A program made the translations under genes and the position numbers. From the NCBI GenBank assembly GCA_017561865.1, contig JAFZBH010000032.1, positions 1-37,042 of the forward strand: a DNA stretch of 37,042 nt, given 5' to 3'. Below the pieces are notes generated by a model. The model made no database searches, was not told where the DNA came from, and was given only the letters and a program-made list of their open reading frames with translations. This DNA is from Bacteroidales bacterium (lineage in GTDB: Bacteria > Bacteroidota > Bacteroidia > Bacteroidales > UBA932). This document shows, piece after piece, positions 14,876 through 21,693 of this stretch (positions are counted from its first letter, which is position 1; every line of letters starts with the position of its first letter).

Positions 14876-17032
14876 TTATTCTGGGTCTTCAATCAGTTCG
14901 AAATCCAGCAGGCGCTGCTCCAGGTTGGCGTTCTTCACCCGGATGCGTACCGCATCTCCGAGGCGGAACTGCCTGTGGCTGCGCTTGCCGACGAGCCGGT
15001 AGCGCGGCTCGTCGAATTCGAAGAAGTCGGAGCGGATGTCGCGCACCGACACCATTCCCTCGATCTTCGTGGGCTCGATCTCCACGTACATCCCCCACTC
15101 GGTGACGCCGGACACATGGCCGTCGTACTCCTCGCCGATCTTGTCCATCATGAACTCGACGAGTTTGTATTTGACGGAGGTGCGCTCGGCGTCCGCCGCG
15201 ACGAGTTCGCGCTCGGAAGCGTGGCGGCACTCTTCTTCGTATTTCTCCTTCTTGCGGCTCTCCGCGCCGCCCAGGTAGAGCGACAGCAGGCGGTGCACCA
15301 TTAAGTCGGGGTAGCGGCGGATGGGGGAGGTGAAGTGCGTGTAGAACTTGAAGGCGAGGCCGTAGTGGCCGATGTTGTCGGTGCTGTAGCAGGCCTTGGC
15401 CATCGCCCGCAGGGCGAGATTCTCCATCGCGGCGAATTCGGGTCTGCCCTTGGCCGACTCGAGCAGCTGGTTGAGGGCTTTCGCGGTGGCGTGGGCGCGG
15501 GTCTGCGGGTTGTTGGGGATGCGGTGGCCGAAGCCTTTGGCGAAAGTGTAGAGGGCCTCGAGCTTGATCTCGTTGGGCTCGCCGTGGACGCGGTAGACGA
15601 AGGTCTTGGCGTTTTTCTGCGCCACGCCGTTCATCTGTCCGCCGGTGGCGACGAATTCCGCGACGGTGCGGTTCGCCAGCAGCATGAATTCCTCGATCAG
15701 CCAGTTGGCCTCTTTCGAGACTTTCTGGTACACGCGGAGCGGTTTGCCCTTCTCGTCCACCTCGACCTTCATCTCCGGCCGGTCGAAATCGATCGCCCCG
15801 GCGTTCCGCTCGTTCTCCTTCAGGATACTCGCTAATTTATGTAAAGAGATAATAGCCGTTTCCAGTTCTGAATCCGCAGGCGCAGCGGAGGCGGCTGCAG
15901 CCTCGCCAGAACGTGCCACCCTCGGCACCGTAAGAGGGAGGGGCCCATCGTCAGATGGGAGGGGTCCGGCATCGCCGGACGTCTGGAGAGGCTGGCTGCC
16001 GCGGAGCGGAGCCGCGGATTCAATAATCTGCTGAGCCTGGTCGTAATCAAGGCGATAGTCGGAGTTGATGACGGTGCGGCCAATCCAGCGGGATTTGATT
16101 TCGGCCTTGGGCGTCATCTCGAAGACGGCCGAGAAGGTCAGCTTGTCCTCGTGTGGCCGCAGCGAGCACAGCTTGTTGCACAGTTTCTCCGGCAACATCG
16201 GAACCGTGCGGTCCACCAGATAGACCGACGTGCCGCGCTCGCGCGCCTCCTGGTCCACCGGCGAGCCGGGCTTGACATAATACGAGACGTCGGCGATATG
16301 CACGCCGATCTCATAATTCCCGTTCTCGAGCGGCCGGAACGACAGCGCGTCGTCGAAATCCTTCGCGTCGGCGGGGTCGATCGTGAACGTGAACGTGTCG
16401 CGGAAATCCTTGCGGCCCTTCAGGTCCGCGTCCGTGATCTCCTCGGAAATCTTGTCTGCCGCATTCTCCACCTCGGAGGAAAAACGGTAGGGGAGATTGA
16501 ACTCCGCCAGGATGGCGTGCATCTCCGTCTCGTTCTCCCCAGGCATGCCCAGCACGTCGACCACGTGCCCGAAGGGGCCCGGATCGCGGCGGTCCCAGCG
16601 GTCCACGACCGCCGCCACCTTCATCCCGGCCTGCGCGCCCTGGGCCGCGGCCGCCTCGGCATCCACCTGGATGTCGTAAGGCATCGTCTTGCTCTGCATC
16701 AGGACCCAGGCCTGGGCCCCGACGGTATGATAATAACCCACGAACGGCCGGGTCGACCGCTCGAGAATCTCCACCACTTCGCCCTCGCGGCGGCGGACAT
16801 CGCCGCTCTTCTGCCGCGTCACGGCCACCAGCACGGTGTCGCCCTGCAGCGCGTGGCGGGTCTTGTTGGCCTTGACGAAGACATCGTCGTCCTGGCCGTC
16901 GATCATGACGAAGATGAACCCTTCGCGGGTCATCTGCACCTTCCCGACATACTGCGGAAAGGTCTTTCTGCTGCCGGAGCCGGATCTGCTTCTTCCTGAT
17001 GTCTTCCGGCCTTTTCTACTTCTTTTCTGCAT
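14876..17032 (-). CDS. rnr: Ribonuclease R (RNB-family 3'-5' exoribonuclease) with in-frame insertion
   Basis: Processive 3'-5' exoribonuclease that degrades structured RNA in the cytoplasm; 718 residues. The basic start MQKRSRKGRKTSGRSRS leads to cold-shock/OB domains (YVGKVQMTREGFIFVMID, GEVVEILERS). The RNB catalytic core follows with DPADAKDFDDALSF (acidic metal cluster), DRTVPMLPEKLCNKLCSL and IEEFMLLANRTVAEFVA. YTHFTSPIRRYPDLMVHRLL and a C-terminal S1 domain (YDGHVSGVTEWGMYVEI) complete it. Between QAQQIIES and LETAIISLHKLASIL the family normally has a short linker. Here about 50 residues (about 338-388) rich in Ala, Pro and Ser are encoded by a palindrome-ended insert. The frame is uninterrupted. 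First gene of a four-gene operon, divergent from apt. Confidence 0.95.
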   Translation of the reverse strand: MQKRSRKGRKTSGRSRSGSGSRKTFPQYVGKVQMTREGFIFVMIDGQDDDVFVKANKTRHALQGDTVLVAVTRQKSGDVRRREGEVVEILERSTRPFVGYYHTVGAQAWVLMQSKTMPYDIQVDAEAAAAQGAQAGMKVAAVVDRWDRRDPGPFGHVVDVLGMPGENETEMHAILAEFNLPYRFSSEVENAADKISEEITDADLKGRKDFRDTFTFTIDPADAKDFDDALSFRPLENGNYEIGVHIADVSYYVKPGSPVDQEARERGTSVYLVDRTVPMLPEKLCNKLCSLRPHEDKLTFSAVFEMTPKAEIKSRWIGRTVINSDYRLDYDQAQQIIESAAPLRGSQPLQTSGDAGPLPSDDGPLPLTVPRVARSGEAAAASAAPADSELETAIISLHKLASILKENERNAGAIDFDRPEMKVEVDEKGKPLRVYQKVSKEANWLIEEFMLLANRTVAEFVATGGQMNGVAQKNAKTFVYRVHGEPNEIKLEALYTFAKGFGHRIPNNPQTRAHATAKALNQLLESAKGRPEFAAMENLALRAMAKACYSTDNIGHYGLAFKFYTHFTSPIRRYPDLMVHRLLSLYLGGAESRKKEKYEEECRHASERELVAADAERTSVKYKLVEFMMDKIGEEYDGHVSGVTEWGMYVEIEPTKIEGMVSVRDIRSDFFEFDEPRYRLVGKRSHRQFRLGDAVRIRVKNANLEQRLLDFELIEDPE
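15870..16021. repeat. 152-bp palindrome-ended element inside rnr
   Basis: The ends GAATCCGC (15870-15877) and GCGGATTC (16014-16021) are inverted repeats with weaker extension inward. Internal hairpins include CCCATC/GATGGG (about 15942-15959) and TCCGGC/GCCGGA (15965-15979). GC-rich and proline/alanine-coding, it is translated through in the rnr frame. No second copy was found in this window. Confidence 0.7.
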
Positions 17033-17048
17033 ACGAAATTATTACACA

Positions 17049-17056
17049 CAAAGGTA
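17049..17056 (-). promoter_or_regulatory. rnr promoter, -7 box
   Basis: The minus strand reads TACCTTTG (TAnnTTTG), ending 16 nt before the rnr ATG at 17032. The predicted leader is about 10 nt. No good -33 box is visible. Confidence 0.6.
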
Positions 17057-17078
17057 AGGAATTCTCGCGGAAAAAATG

Positions 17079-17086
17079 TATCTTCG
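17079..17086 (+). promoter_or_regulatory. apt promoter, -7 box
   Basis: TATCTTCG (TAnnTTCG variant) ends 18 nt before the apt ATG at 17105. It faces away from the rnr box, so the 72-bp gap holds both promoters. Confidence 0.6.
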
Positions 17087-17104
17087 TATGTTGATAGTTA
17101 TTCT

Positions 17105-17629
17105 ATGAGCACAGAAAAGCTGAAAGAAAGCCTCCGGACCGTTCCGGACTTTCCCGTCAAAGGCATCCTGTTCTGGGATGTCACCACATTGTTCAAGAAT
17201 CCTGAATGCCTCAAGGAGCTGGAGGACATCCTTTATGAGCTCTACAAGGACAAAGGCATCACCAAGGTGGTGGGCCTGGAGTCCCGCGGCTTCGTGATGG
17301 GTCCCGCCCTGGCCGTCCGGCTGGGCGCCGGATTCGTGATGGCGCGCAAGCCGGGCAAACTCCCCGCCGAGACCCTCAGCGAGACCTATGACAAGGAGTA
17401 CGGCCACGACACGATCGAGATCCACAAGGACGCGATCGGCCCCGACGACGTCGTCCTGATCCACGACGACCTGCTCGCCACGGGCGGCACCGTGGCCGCC
17501 GCCGCGCGGCTGGTCAGTCAGTTCAGCCCGAAGAAGGTCCTGATCAATTTCATCATCGAGATCGAGGAGCTGAAAGGCCGCGCGCTGCTGCCGGAGGGCG
17601 TCGAAGTGACTTCCGTGATCAAAGTATGA
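17105..17629 (+). CDS. apt: Adenine phosphoribosyltransferase
   Basis: Converts adenine and PRPP to AMP (purine salvage); 174 residues, typical for Apt. Diagnostic stretches are LRTVPDFPVKGILFWDVTTL, VVGLESRGFVMGPALAVRLG, ARKPGKLPAETLSETYDKEY and the PRPP loop VVLIHDDLLATGGTVAAAAR. It begins 18 nt after its -7 box and is followed 26 bp later by the DUF5020 outer-membrane gene and then a purine permease. The three would cover outer-membrane entry, inner-membrane uptake and trapping of a nucleobase. Confidence 0.97.
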   Translation: MSTEKLKESLRTVPDFPVKGILFWDVTTLFKNPECLKELEDILYELYKDKGITKVVGLESRGFVMGPALAVRLGAGFVMARKPGKLPAETLSETYDKEYGHDTIEIHKDAIGPDDVVLIHDDLLATGGTVAAAARLVSQFSPKKVLINFIIEIEELKGRALLPEGVEVTSVIKV

Positions 17630-17655
17630 CAATTTTCTTAATATAACCCTTTAGG

Positions 17656-18405
17656 ATGAAAAAAGTATTCCTGTTGGCGGTGACCACCGCCGCGCTGCTT
17701 TTCACTCAAGGAGTGAAGGCGCAGACCAATCTCCAGATCTTCTATGACTTCGGGCCGGACCGTCAGTACGTGACCACGACCTTCGAAGGTTTCTACAACG
17801 ACAACTGGGGCAACACCTTCTTCTTCATCGACCACGATTACAACACCCGTGATCAGCACAACAAGGTCTATGCGCCGAGCGGTACGTACTTCGAGGTCGC
17901 CCGTTGCCTGAACTTCTGGCAGGACAGCGCCCTCGCCCCGCTGAGCTTCCAGGTCGAATACAACGCCGGCGTCTACGAAGGCTTCACGATCAACAGCGCC
18001 TTCCTGACGGGCTTCGACTGGTTCCTCCACAACGCCGACTTCAGCAATACCTTCAATTTCAAGGTGCTCTATAAGAAGATTACCTATACCACCCAGAACG
18101 TTCCGATGCAGTTCACCTTCGTCTGGGGCATGCAGGATCTCTTCGGGGTCCAGGGCCTGCGCTTCTCCGGCTTCGCCGATTTCTGGTGGGAGGACCATCT
18201 GCTCTTCGCCGACCACGACGGCTCCATTCTTCCGGAGACTTCCCACACCGTGTTCATCTCCGAGCCGCAGCTGTGGTATAACCTCGGCCAGCATATGGGC
18301 GTCGACAACTTCAACATCGGCGGCGAGGTGGAGCTCTCCTACGATTTCGGCACGTCCAAGGGCTTCTGGGCCCGTCCCTGCCTCGGTGTCAAGTGGGTTT
18401 TCTAG
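17656..18405 (+). CDS. DUF5020-type outer-membrane beta-barrel protein
   Basis: 249 residues with a signal peptide (MKKVFLLAVTTAALLFTQ, cleavage near VKAQ). The body has alternating beta-strand patterns and many aromatic residues (QIFYDFGPDRQYVTTTFEGF, WGNTFFFIDHDYN, LRFSGFADFWWEDHLLF) and ends GVKWVF with a terminal Phe, as outer-membrane barrels do. The layout matches DUF5020 proteins of Bacteroidota and resembles Tsx-like nucleoside channels in general plan; that resemblance is a recollection, not a computed match. It lies between apt and an AzgA-type permease with short gaps (26 and 13 bp), which supports a role in passing nucleobases or nucleosides across the outer membrane. Confidence 0.8.
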   Translation: MKKVFLLAVTTAALLFTQGVKAQTNLQIFYDFGPDRQYVTTTFEGFYNDNWGNTFFFIDHDYNTRDQHNKVYAPSGTYFEVARCLNFWQDSALAPLSFQVEYNAGVYEGFTINSAFLTGFDWFLHNADFSNTFNFKVLYKKITYTTQNVPMQFTFVWGMQDLFGVQGLRFSGFADFWWEDHLLFADHDGSILPETSHTVFISEPQLWYNLGQHMGVDNFNIGGEVELSYDFGTSKGFWARPCLGVKWVF

Positions 18406-18418
18406 AAGAGTTTGACGT

Positions 18419-19741
18419 ATGGCTTCCTTCTTGACCAAAGCCTTCGGTTTGGATCCGCAGAAGCATAAGGTCCGGACCGAGATCGTGGCGGGTATCACCA
18501 CGTTCCTGACGATGGCCTACATCCTGGCCGTCAATCCGAGCATCTTCAGCGCCCTGGACGGGATGCCGAACGGCGCCGTGTTCACGGCCACCGCCCTCGC
18601 CTCCATCATCGCCACGCTTGTGATGGCGTTCTACGCCAAGAAGCCGTTCGCGCTGGCGCCGGGCATGGGCCTGAACGCGTTCTTCGTCTATACGGTCTGC
18701 CTGACGATGGGCCACAGCTGGCAGTTCGCCCTCACGGCAGTGCTCATCGAAGGTTTCCTCTTCGTGATCCTGACCCTGACGAAGGTCCGTACCTGGATCC
18801 TGAACGCCATTCCGGCTTCGCTCAAATATGCGATCGGTGCGGGCATCGGCCTGTTCATCGCCTTCATCGGCATGCAGAACGCCGGCCTGATCGTCAATTC
18901 CGACGCGACCCTCGTGACCCTCGGTGACGTCTGCCACGGCTCCGGCCTGCTCGCAATCATCGGCCTCGTGATCACCGGCGCTCTCGTGGTGCTGGGCGTC
19001 AAGGGCGGCATCCTGATCGGTATCATCGCGACCGCCCTGATCGGCCTGCTGATCAAGGACCCGGCCACGGGCGCCGCCCTGACCCAGTTCACGGGCTTTA
19101 TGTCCGCTCCGCCGAGCGTGGCCCCGATCTTCTGCCAGTTCCAGTTCGGCGAGATCCTGTCCTGGGATATGCTGGCCGTCGTGTTCACCTTCCTGTTCAT
19201 CGATATGTTCGACACGATGGGCACCGTGATCGGTGTCTGCCAGCGTGCCGGGATGGTGGATGAGAAGGGCAGCGTGGACAAGATCGAGCGCATCTTCATG
19301 GCCGACGCCATCGGTACGATGTGCGGCTCCTGCCTCGGTACCTCCACGACCACGACCTACGTCGAGAGCTCCGCGGGTGTCGCCGCCGGCGGCCGCACCG
19401 GCCTGACGGCCTTCTCGACGGCCGTATGCTTCGCCCTCGCCCTGCTCTTCGCCCCGGTGTTCCTCGGCATTCCGAGCGCTGCGACGGCTCCCGCCCTCAT
19501 CGTGGTGGGTATGATGATGATGCAGCCGGTGACCCGGATCGACTGGACGAACTACCGCGAGGCCCTGCCGGCCTTCCTGACCATCCTGCTGATGCCGGTG
19601 GCCTACAGCATCTCCGACGGTATCCTGATCGGCGTCATCGCCTACGTCGTGGTCAACGCGCTGACGGGCAAGGCCAAGCAGATCTCGATCCCGATGTGGG
19701 TGCTGGCCGTGCTGTTTATCCTGCGGTATATCTTCATCTAA
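18419..19741 (+). CDS. AzgA-type NCS2 purine (adenine/guanine/hypoxanthine) permease
   Basis: 440-residue inner-membrane transporter, about 12-14 membrane segments. It starts with FGLDPQKHKVRTEIVAGITT and FLTMAYILAVNPSIF, the signature of the AzgA/PbuG branch of NCS2. FALAPGMGLNAFFVYTVC, the substrate-site region FIDMFDTMGTVIGV and GTSTTTTYVESSAGVAAGGR are also characteristic. It is a proton-coupled purine-base importer by family. It sits 13 bp after the DUF5020 gene and is the last of the apt unit. Which purine it prefers cannot be read from sequence. RAYT-associated repeat B1 begins 28 bp after its stop. Confidence 0.93.
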   Translation: MASFLTKAFGLDPQKHKVRTEIVAGITTFLTMAYILAVNPSIFSALDGMPNGAVFTATALASIIATLVMAFYAKKPFALAPGMGLNAFFVYTVCLTMGHSWQFALTAVLIEGFLFVILTLTKVRTWILNAIPASLKYAIGAGIGLFIAFIGMQNAGLIVNSDATLVTLGDVCHGSGLLAIIGLVITGALVVLGVKGGILIGIIATALIGLLIKDPATGAALTQFTGFMSAPPSVAPIFCQFQFGEILSWDMLAVVFTFLFIDMFDTMGTVIGVCQRAGMVDEKGSVDKIERIFMADAIGTMCGSCLGTSTTTTYVESSAGVAAGGRTGLTAFSTAVCFALALLFAPVFLGIPSAATAPALIVVGMMMMQPVTRIDWTNYREALPAFLTILLMPVAYSISDGILIGVIAYVVVNALTGKAKQISIPMWVLAVLFILRYIFI

Positions 19742-19752
19742 CGCGGCGTTGA

Positions 19753-19771
19753 TTCCGGGCTAGATCCGGAA
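19753..19771. repeat. Short REP-like palindrome after the purine permease
   Basis: TTCCGG and CCGGAA are inverted repeats around a 7-nt loop, 12 bp after the permease stop. It resembles the ATTCCCGG-type palindrome inside metH. It may also act as a transcript-end hairpin; no T-tract follows. Confidence 0.4.
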
Positions 19772-19864
19772 AGGATAACCCTGGACTCGATTCCGCACTT
19801 TTTCGATGCGACCCCCGGCTGCCCAGCCAGGGGTCGCACCGATTTTAGCCCTTTTCGGTGCCAC
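19770..19864 (+). repeat. Family B repeat, copy B1 (left of RAYT)
   Basis: 95 bp, 89 of 95 positions identical to B2 and in the same orientation. It contains an imperfect hairpin, GCGACCCC...GGGGTCGC (19809-19837), within a larger palindrome bounded by TTTTTCGATGCGA and TCGCACCGATTTT. It ends CTTTTCGGTGCCAC. Confidence 0.92.
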
Positions 19865-19956
19865 GAAAAATAGAATAAACGTTTACGGTTCCATTTTTTA
19901 CGTTTCCGACACAAAGTTCTGGAGAGGTTGTTTATCTTTCCCGAAAACTGAACAAA

Positions 19957-20850
19957 ATGGAAAAGCCTCATTATTATCACTACGCCACCGAAGGGTTGAA
20001 GGAGGACACCCTCTTTGCATCTGCTGTTGAATTCATCGCCGGAATCAACCGGATAGCCGTCTGTCTTTGCCGTCTTGGCCCGGATCATCCCGTACAGGTG
20101 ATTTGCTTTTGCTTGATGGACAATCATCTGCACTTTATCCTGTATGGCACGGAGGAAGACTGCGACCTCTTTATCGAGAGCTACAAACAGACAACCGAAC
20201 TTTGGCTCAGACATCACGGAGAGGTGAATGGTCCGGGAAAAAGCTGGCGGATTGGTCACTGGCCAATCCGGGACAGGGAGCGTTTACGTACCACTATCGC
20301 CTATATCCACCGAAATCCGACAGCAGCCGGAATGGCCGTTTCTCCTGCAGGATACCGGTGGAGTTCCGCTTCCCTGGTCTTTACGGATTCTTCCTGGGTC
20401 CGGCTCTATGGGAAGCCGGTGGACAGCATTTCGCTGAATGCCCGGAAGCGGTTGTTCAGCAGTAAGGTGCAAGTTCCGGGAGAATGGATCTTGCTTCCGG
20501 ACGGACTGATATGGCCCGGAGAATTCGTTAATTACAGGCTGATGGAACGGCAGTTTGATTCTGTGCAAGACTATCAGTTCTGTCTGAATAAGCGGGTTGA
20601 AGAAGATATCAATTTGGAGATGAGGCGTTCAGCCATCTCTTTGCCGGATGGGGAGATTTCTGCCCGGGCTCGGCAAATGGCGGAGAAGTTGTTCGGCGAA
20701 CGGGATATGCTCCGGCTGAACGCACAGCAACGGCTCTATTTGGCGCGGCTGCTGAAAAAAGAAACAGGGACTTCCGTTAAACAGATTGCCCGGGTCGTCC
20801 GGATGAAGTTGACGGAGATAGAACCCATCCTGAATCCCCGCAAAGGATAA
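19957..20850 (+). CDS. REP-associated tyrosine transposase (RAYT, Y1/HUH family)
   Basis: 297-residue single-strand DNA transposase of the IS200/IS605-like Y1 superfamily. The HUH motif is MDNHLHFILYG (His57, His59), and the catalytic tyrosine is Tyr116 in TIAYIHRNPTAAGM; this pairing is diagnostic of RAYTs. The C-terminal half ends in a helix-turn-helix-like stretch (LYLARLLKKETGTSVKQIAR, then VVRMKLTEIE), as in longer Bacteroidota RAYTs. It is visibly less GC-rich than its neighbours, suggesting acquisition. No upstream partner gene is seen. It lies between 95-bp direct repeats B1 and B2, and its TAA stop is inside B2. Both catalytic motifs and the frame are intact, so it may be active. RAYTs mobilise short palindromic REPs in other bacteria. 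Confidence 0.93.
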   Translation: MEKPHYYHYATEGLKEDTLFASAVEFIAGINRIAVCLCRLGPDHPVQVICFCLMDNHLHFILYGTEEDCDLFIESYKQTTELWLRHHGEVNGPGKSWRIGHWPIRDRERLRTTIAYIHRNPTAAGMAVSPAGYRWSSASLVFTDSSWVRLYGKPVDSISLNARKRLFSSKVQVPGEWILLPDGLIWPGEFVNYRLMERQFDSVQDYQFCLNKRVEEDINLEMRRSAISLPDGEISARARQMAEKLFGERDMLRLNAQQRLYLARLLKKETGTSVKQIARVVRMKLTEIEPILNPRKG

Positions 20851-20936
20851 CCCCGGACTCGTTTCCGCCCTTTTTCGATGCGACTCCCGGCTGTCCAGCC
20901 AGGGGTCGCACCGATTTTGGCCCTTTTCGGTGCCAC
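20842..20936 (+). repeat. Family B repeat, copy B2 (right of RAYT)
   Basis: 95 bp, differing from B1 at six positions. It begins AAAGGATAACC, so the RAYT stop codon (20848-20850) lies inside it. It is followed directly by family A copy A4. Confidence 0.92.
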
Positions 20937-20937
20937 C

Positions 20938-21068
20938 CGGCGAACGGAGTCTTCCAGACGTGGTCCCCGAAAAACTAAGTTTTTTTGGGTGCAGAGACGG
21001 GCGGCCGGAAATTATTTTTCGGACAGGTTTGCCGAAAAACCAATTTCCGCTCCGCTGTCCGTTCGCCG
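20938..21068. repeat. Family A palindromic element, copy A4 (long form, 131 bp)
   Basis: The ends CGGCGAACGGA / TCCGTTCGCCG are perfect inverted repeats. Compared with A1 it has exactly 39 extra bp (TGGTCCCC...GCAGAGACG) between AGACG repeats; the module can form its own hairpin (AAAAACT / AGTTTTT). The right end abuts the TAG stop of rdgB on the minus strand. Confidence 0.92.
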
Positions 21069-21069
21069 G

Positions 21070-21651
21070 CTAGTAGGATTTCAACCAGTCGGCCATCGCG
21101 CGCAGGGCTCTGCCGCGGTGGCTGACGGCGTTTTTCTCCTCTTCGGAGACTTCGGCCAGTGTCCTGCCCGGATAGGCGTCGGGCAGGAAGACCGGGTCGT
21201 AGCCGAAGCCGCCGCAGCCGGCTTTCCGAGGGGCGATGGCGCCTTCGCAGACCCCCTCGAAGAAACGGGGCTGCCCGTCGGCGAGAATCAGGGTCACCAC
21301 CGTGTGGAAACGCGCGTCCCTGTTTTCGATGCGGATAAGTTCAGTCAGGAGTTTATCCATATTGGCGTTGCTGTCGTGCTCGGGACCGGCATAGCGGGCC
21401 GAATAGATGCCGGGGGCGCCGCCCAGGGCGTCGACCTCCAGGCCGGTGTCGTCGGCGAAGCACGGAAGTCCCGTCCGTTCAAATAGATACCGTGCCTTCT
21501 GCAGGGAGTTCTCCTGCAGGGTGCTCCCCGTCTCGGGGATGTCTTCGGTGATGCCGAGGGTGGCCGGCGAGATGATTTCATAGCCCTCTCCCAGCACTTC
21601 GGCGGCTTCCCGGAGCTTGCCGGGATTGGCGGTGGCAAAGATGATTCTCAT
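21070..21651 (-). CDS. rdgB: XTP/dITP diphosphatase (non-canonical purine NTP pyrophosphatase)
   Basis: Hydrolyses dITP, XTP and ITP to monophosphates, keeping damaged purines out of nucleic acids; 193 residues. MRIIFATANPGKLREAAEVL is the canonical N-terminus with the substrate-binding TANPGK. Other motifs are LQENSLQKARYL, FADDTGLEVDALGGAPGIYS, CGGFGYDPVFLPD and the C-terminal SHRGRALRAM. The ATG at 21651 is preferred over a much longer upstream open frame, which is antisense to the polyprenyl synthase. It diverges from that gene through a 42-bp gap, with its -7 box 6 nt from the start codon. Confidence 0.97.
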   Translation of the reverse strand: MRIIFATANPGKLREAAEVLGEGYEIISPATLGITEDIPETGSTLQENSLQKARYLFERTGLPCFADDTGLEVDALGGAPGIYSARYAGPEHDSNANMDKLLTELIRIENRDARFHTVVTLILADGQPRFFEGVCEGAIAPRKAGCGGFGYDPVFLPDAYPGRTLAEVSEEEKNAVSHRGRALRAMADWLKSY

Positions 21652-21657
21652 ACGGGG

Positions 21658-21665
21658 CAAAGATA
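21658..21665 (-). promoter_or_regulatory. rdgB promoter, -7 box
   Basis: The minus strand reads TATCTTTG, 6 nt before the rdgB ATG. A leaderless or nearly leaderless mRNA is predicted. Confidence 0.65.
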
Positions 21666-21678
21666 ACGCAAAAAATAG

Positions 21679-21686
21679 TATCTTTG
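21679..21686 (+). promoter_or_regulatory. Polyprenyl synthase operon promoter, -7 box
   Basis: TATCTTTG, 7 nt before the ATG at 21694. It is the mirror partner of the rdgB box 13 bp away. Confidence 0.65.
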
Positions 21687-21693
21687 TCTTGAT

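Noticed and set aside
19770-20936. The direct repeats around the transposase as a composite transposon or LTR-like element
   Set aside because: The enzyme is a Y1/HUH protein, not a DDE or reverse transcriptase, and a third repeat copy occurs alone, as expected for REP-type elements.
20878-21486. A 202-codon plus-strand frame running from B2 through A4 into rdgB
   Set aside because: It begins in repeat DNA and continues antisense to rdgB. It is useful only in showing that the long family A form can be read without stops.
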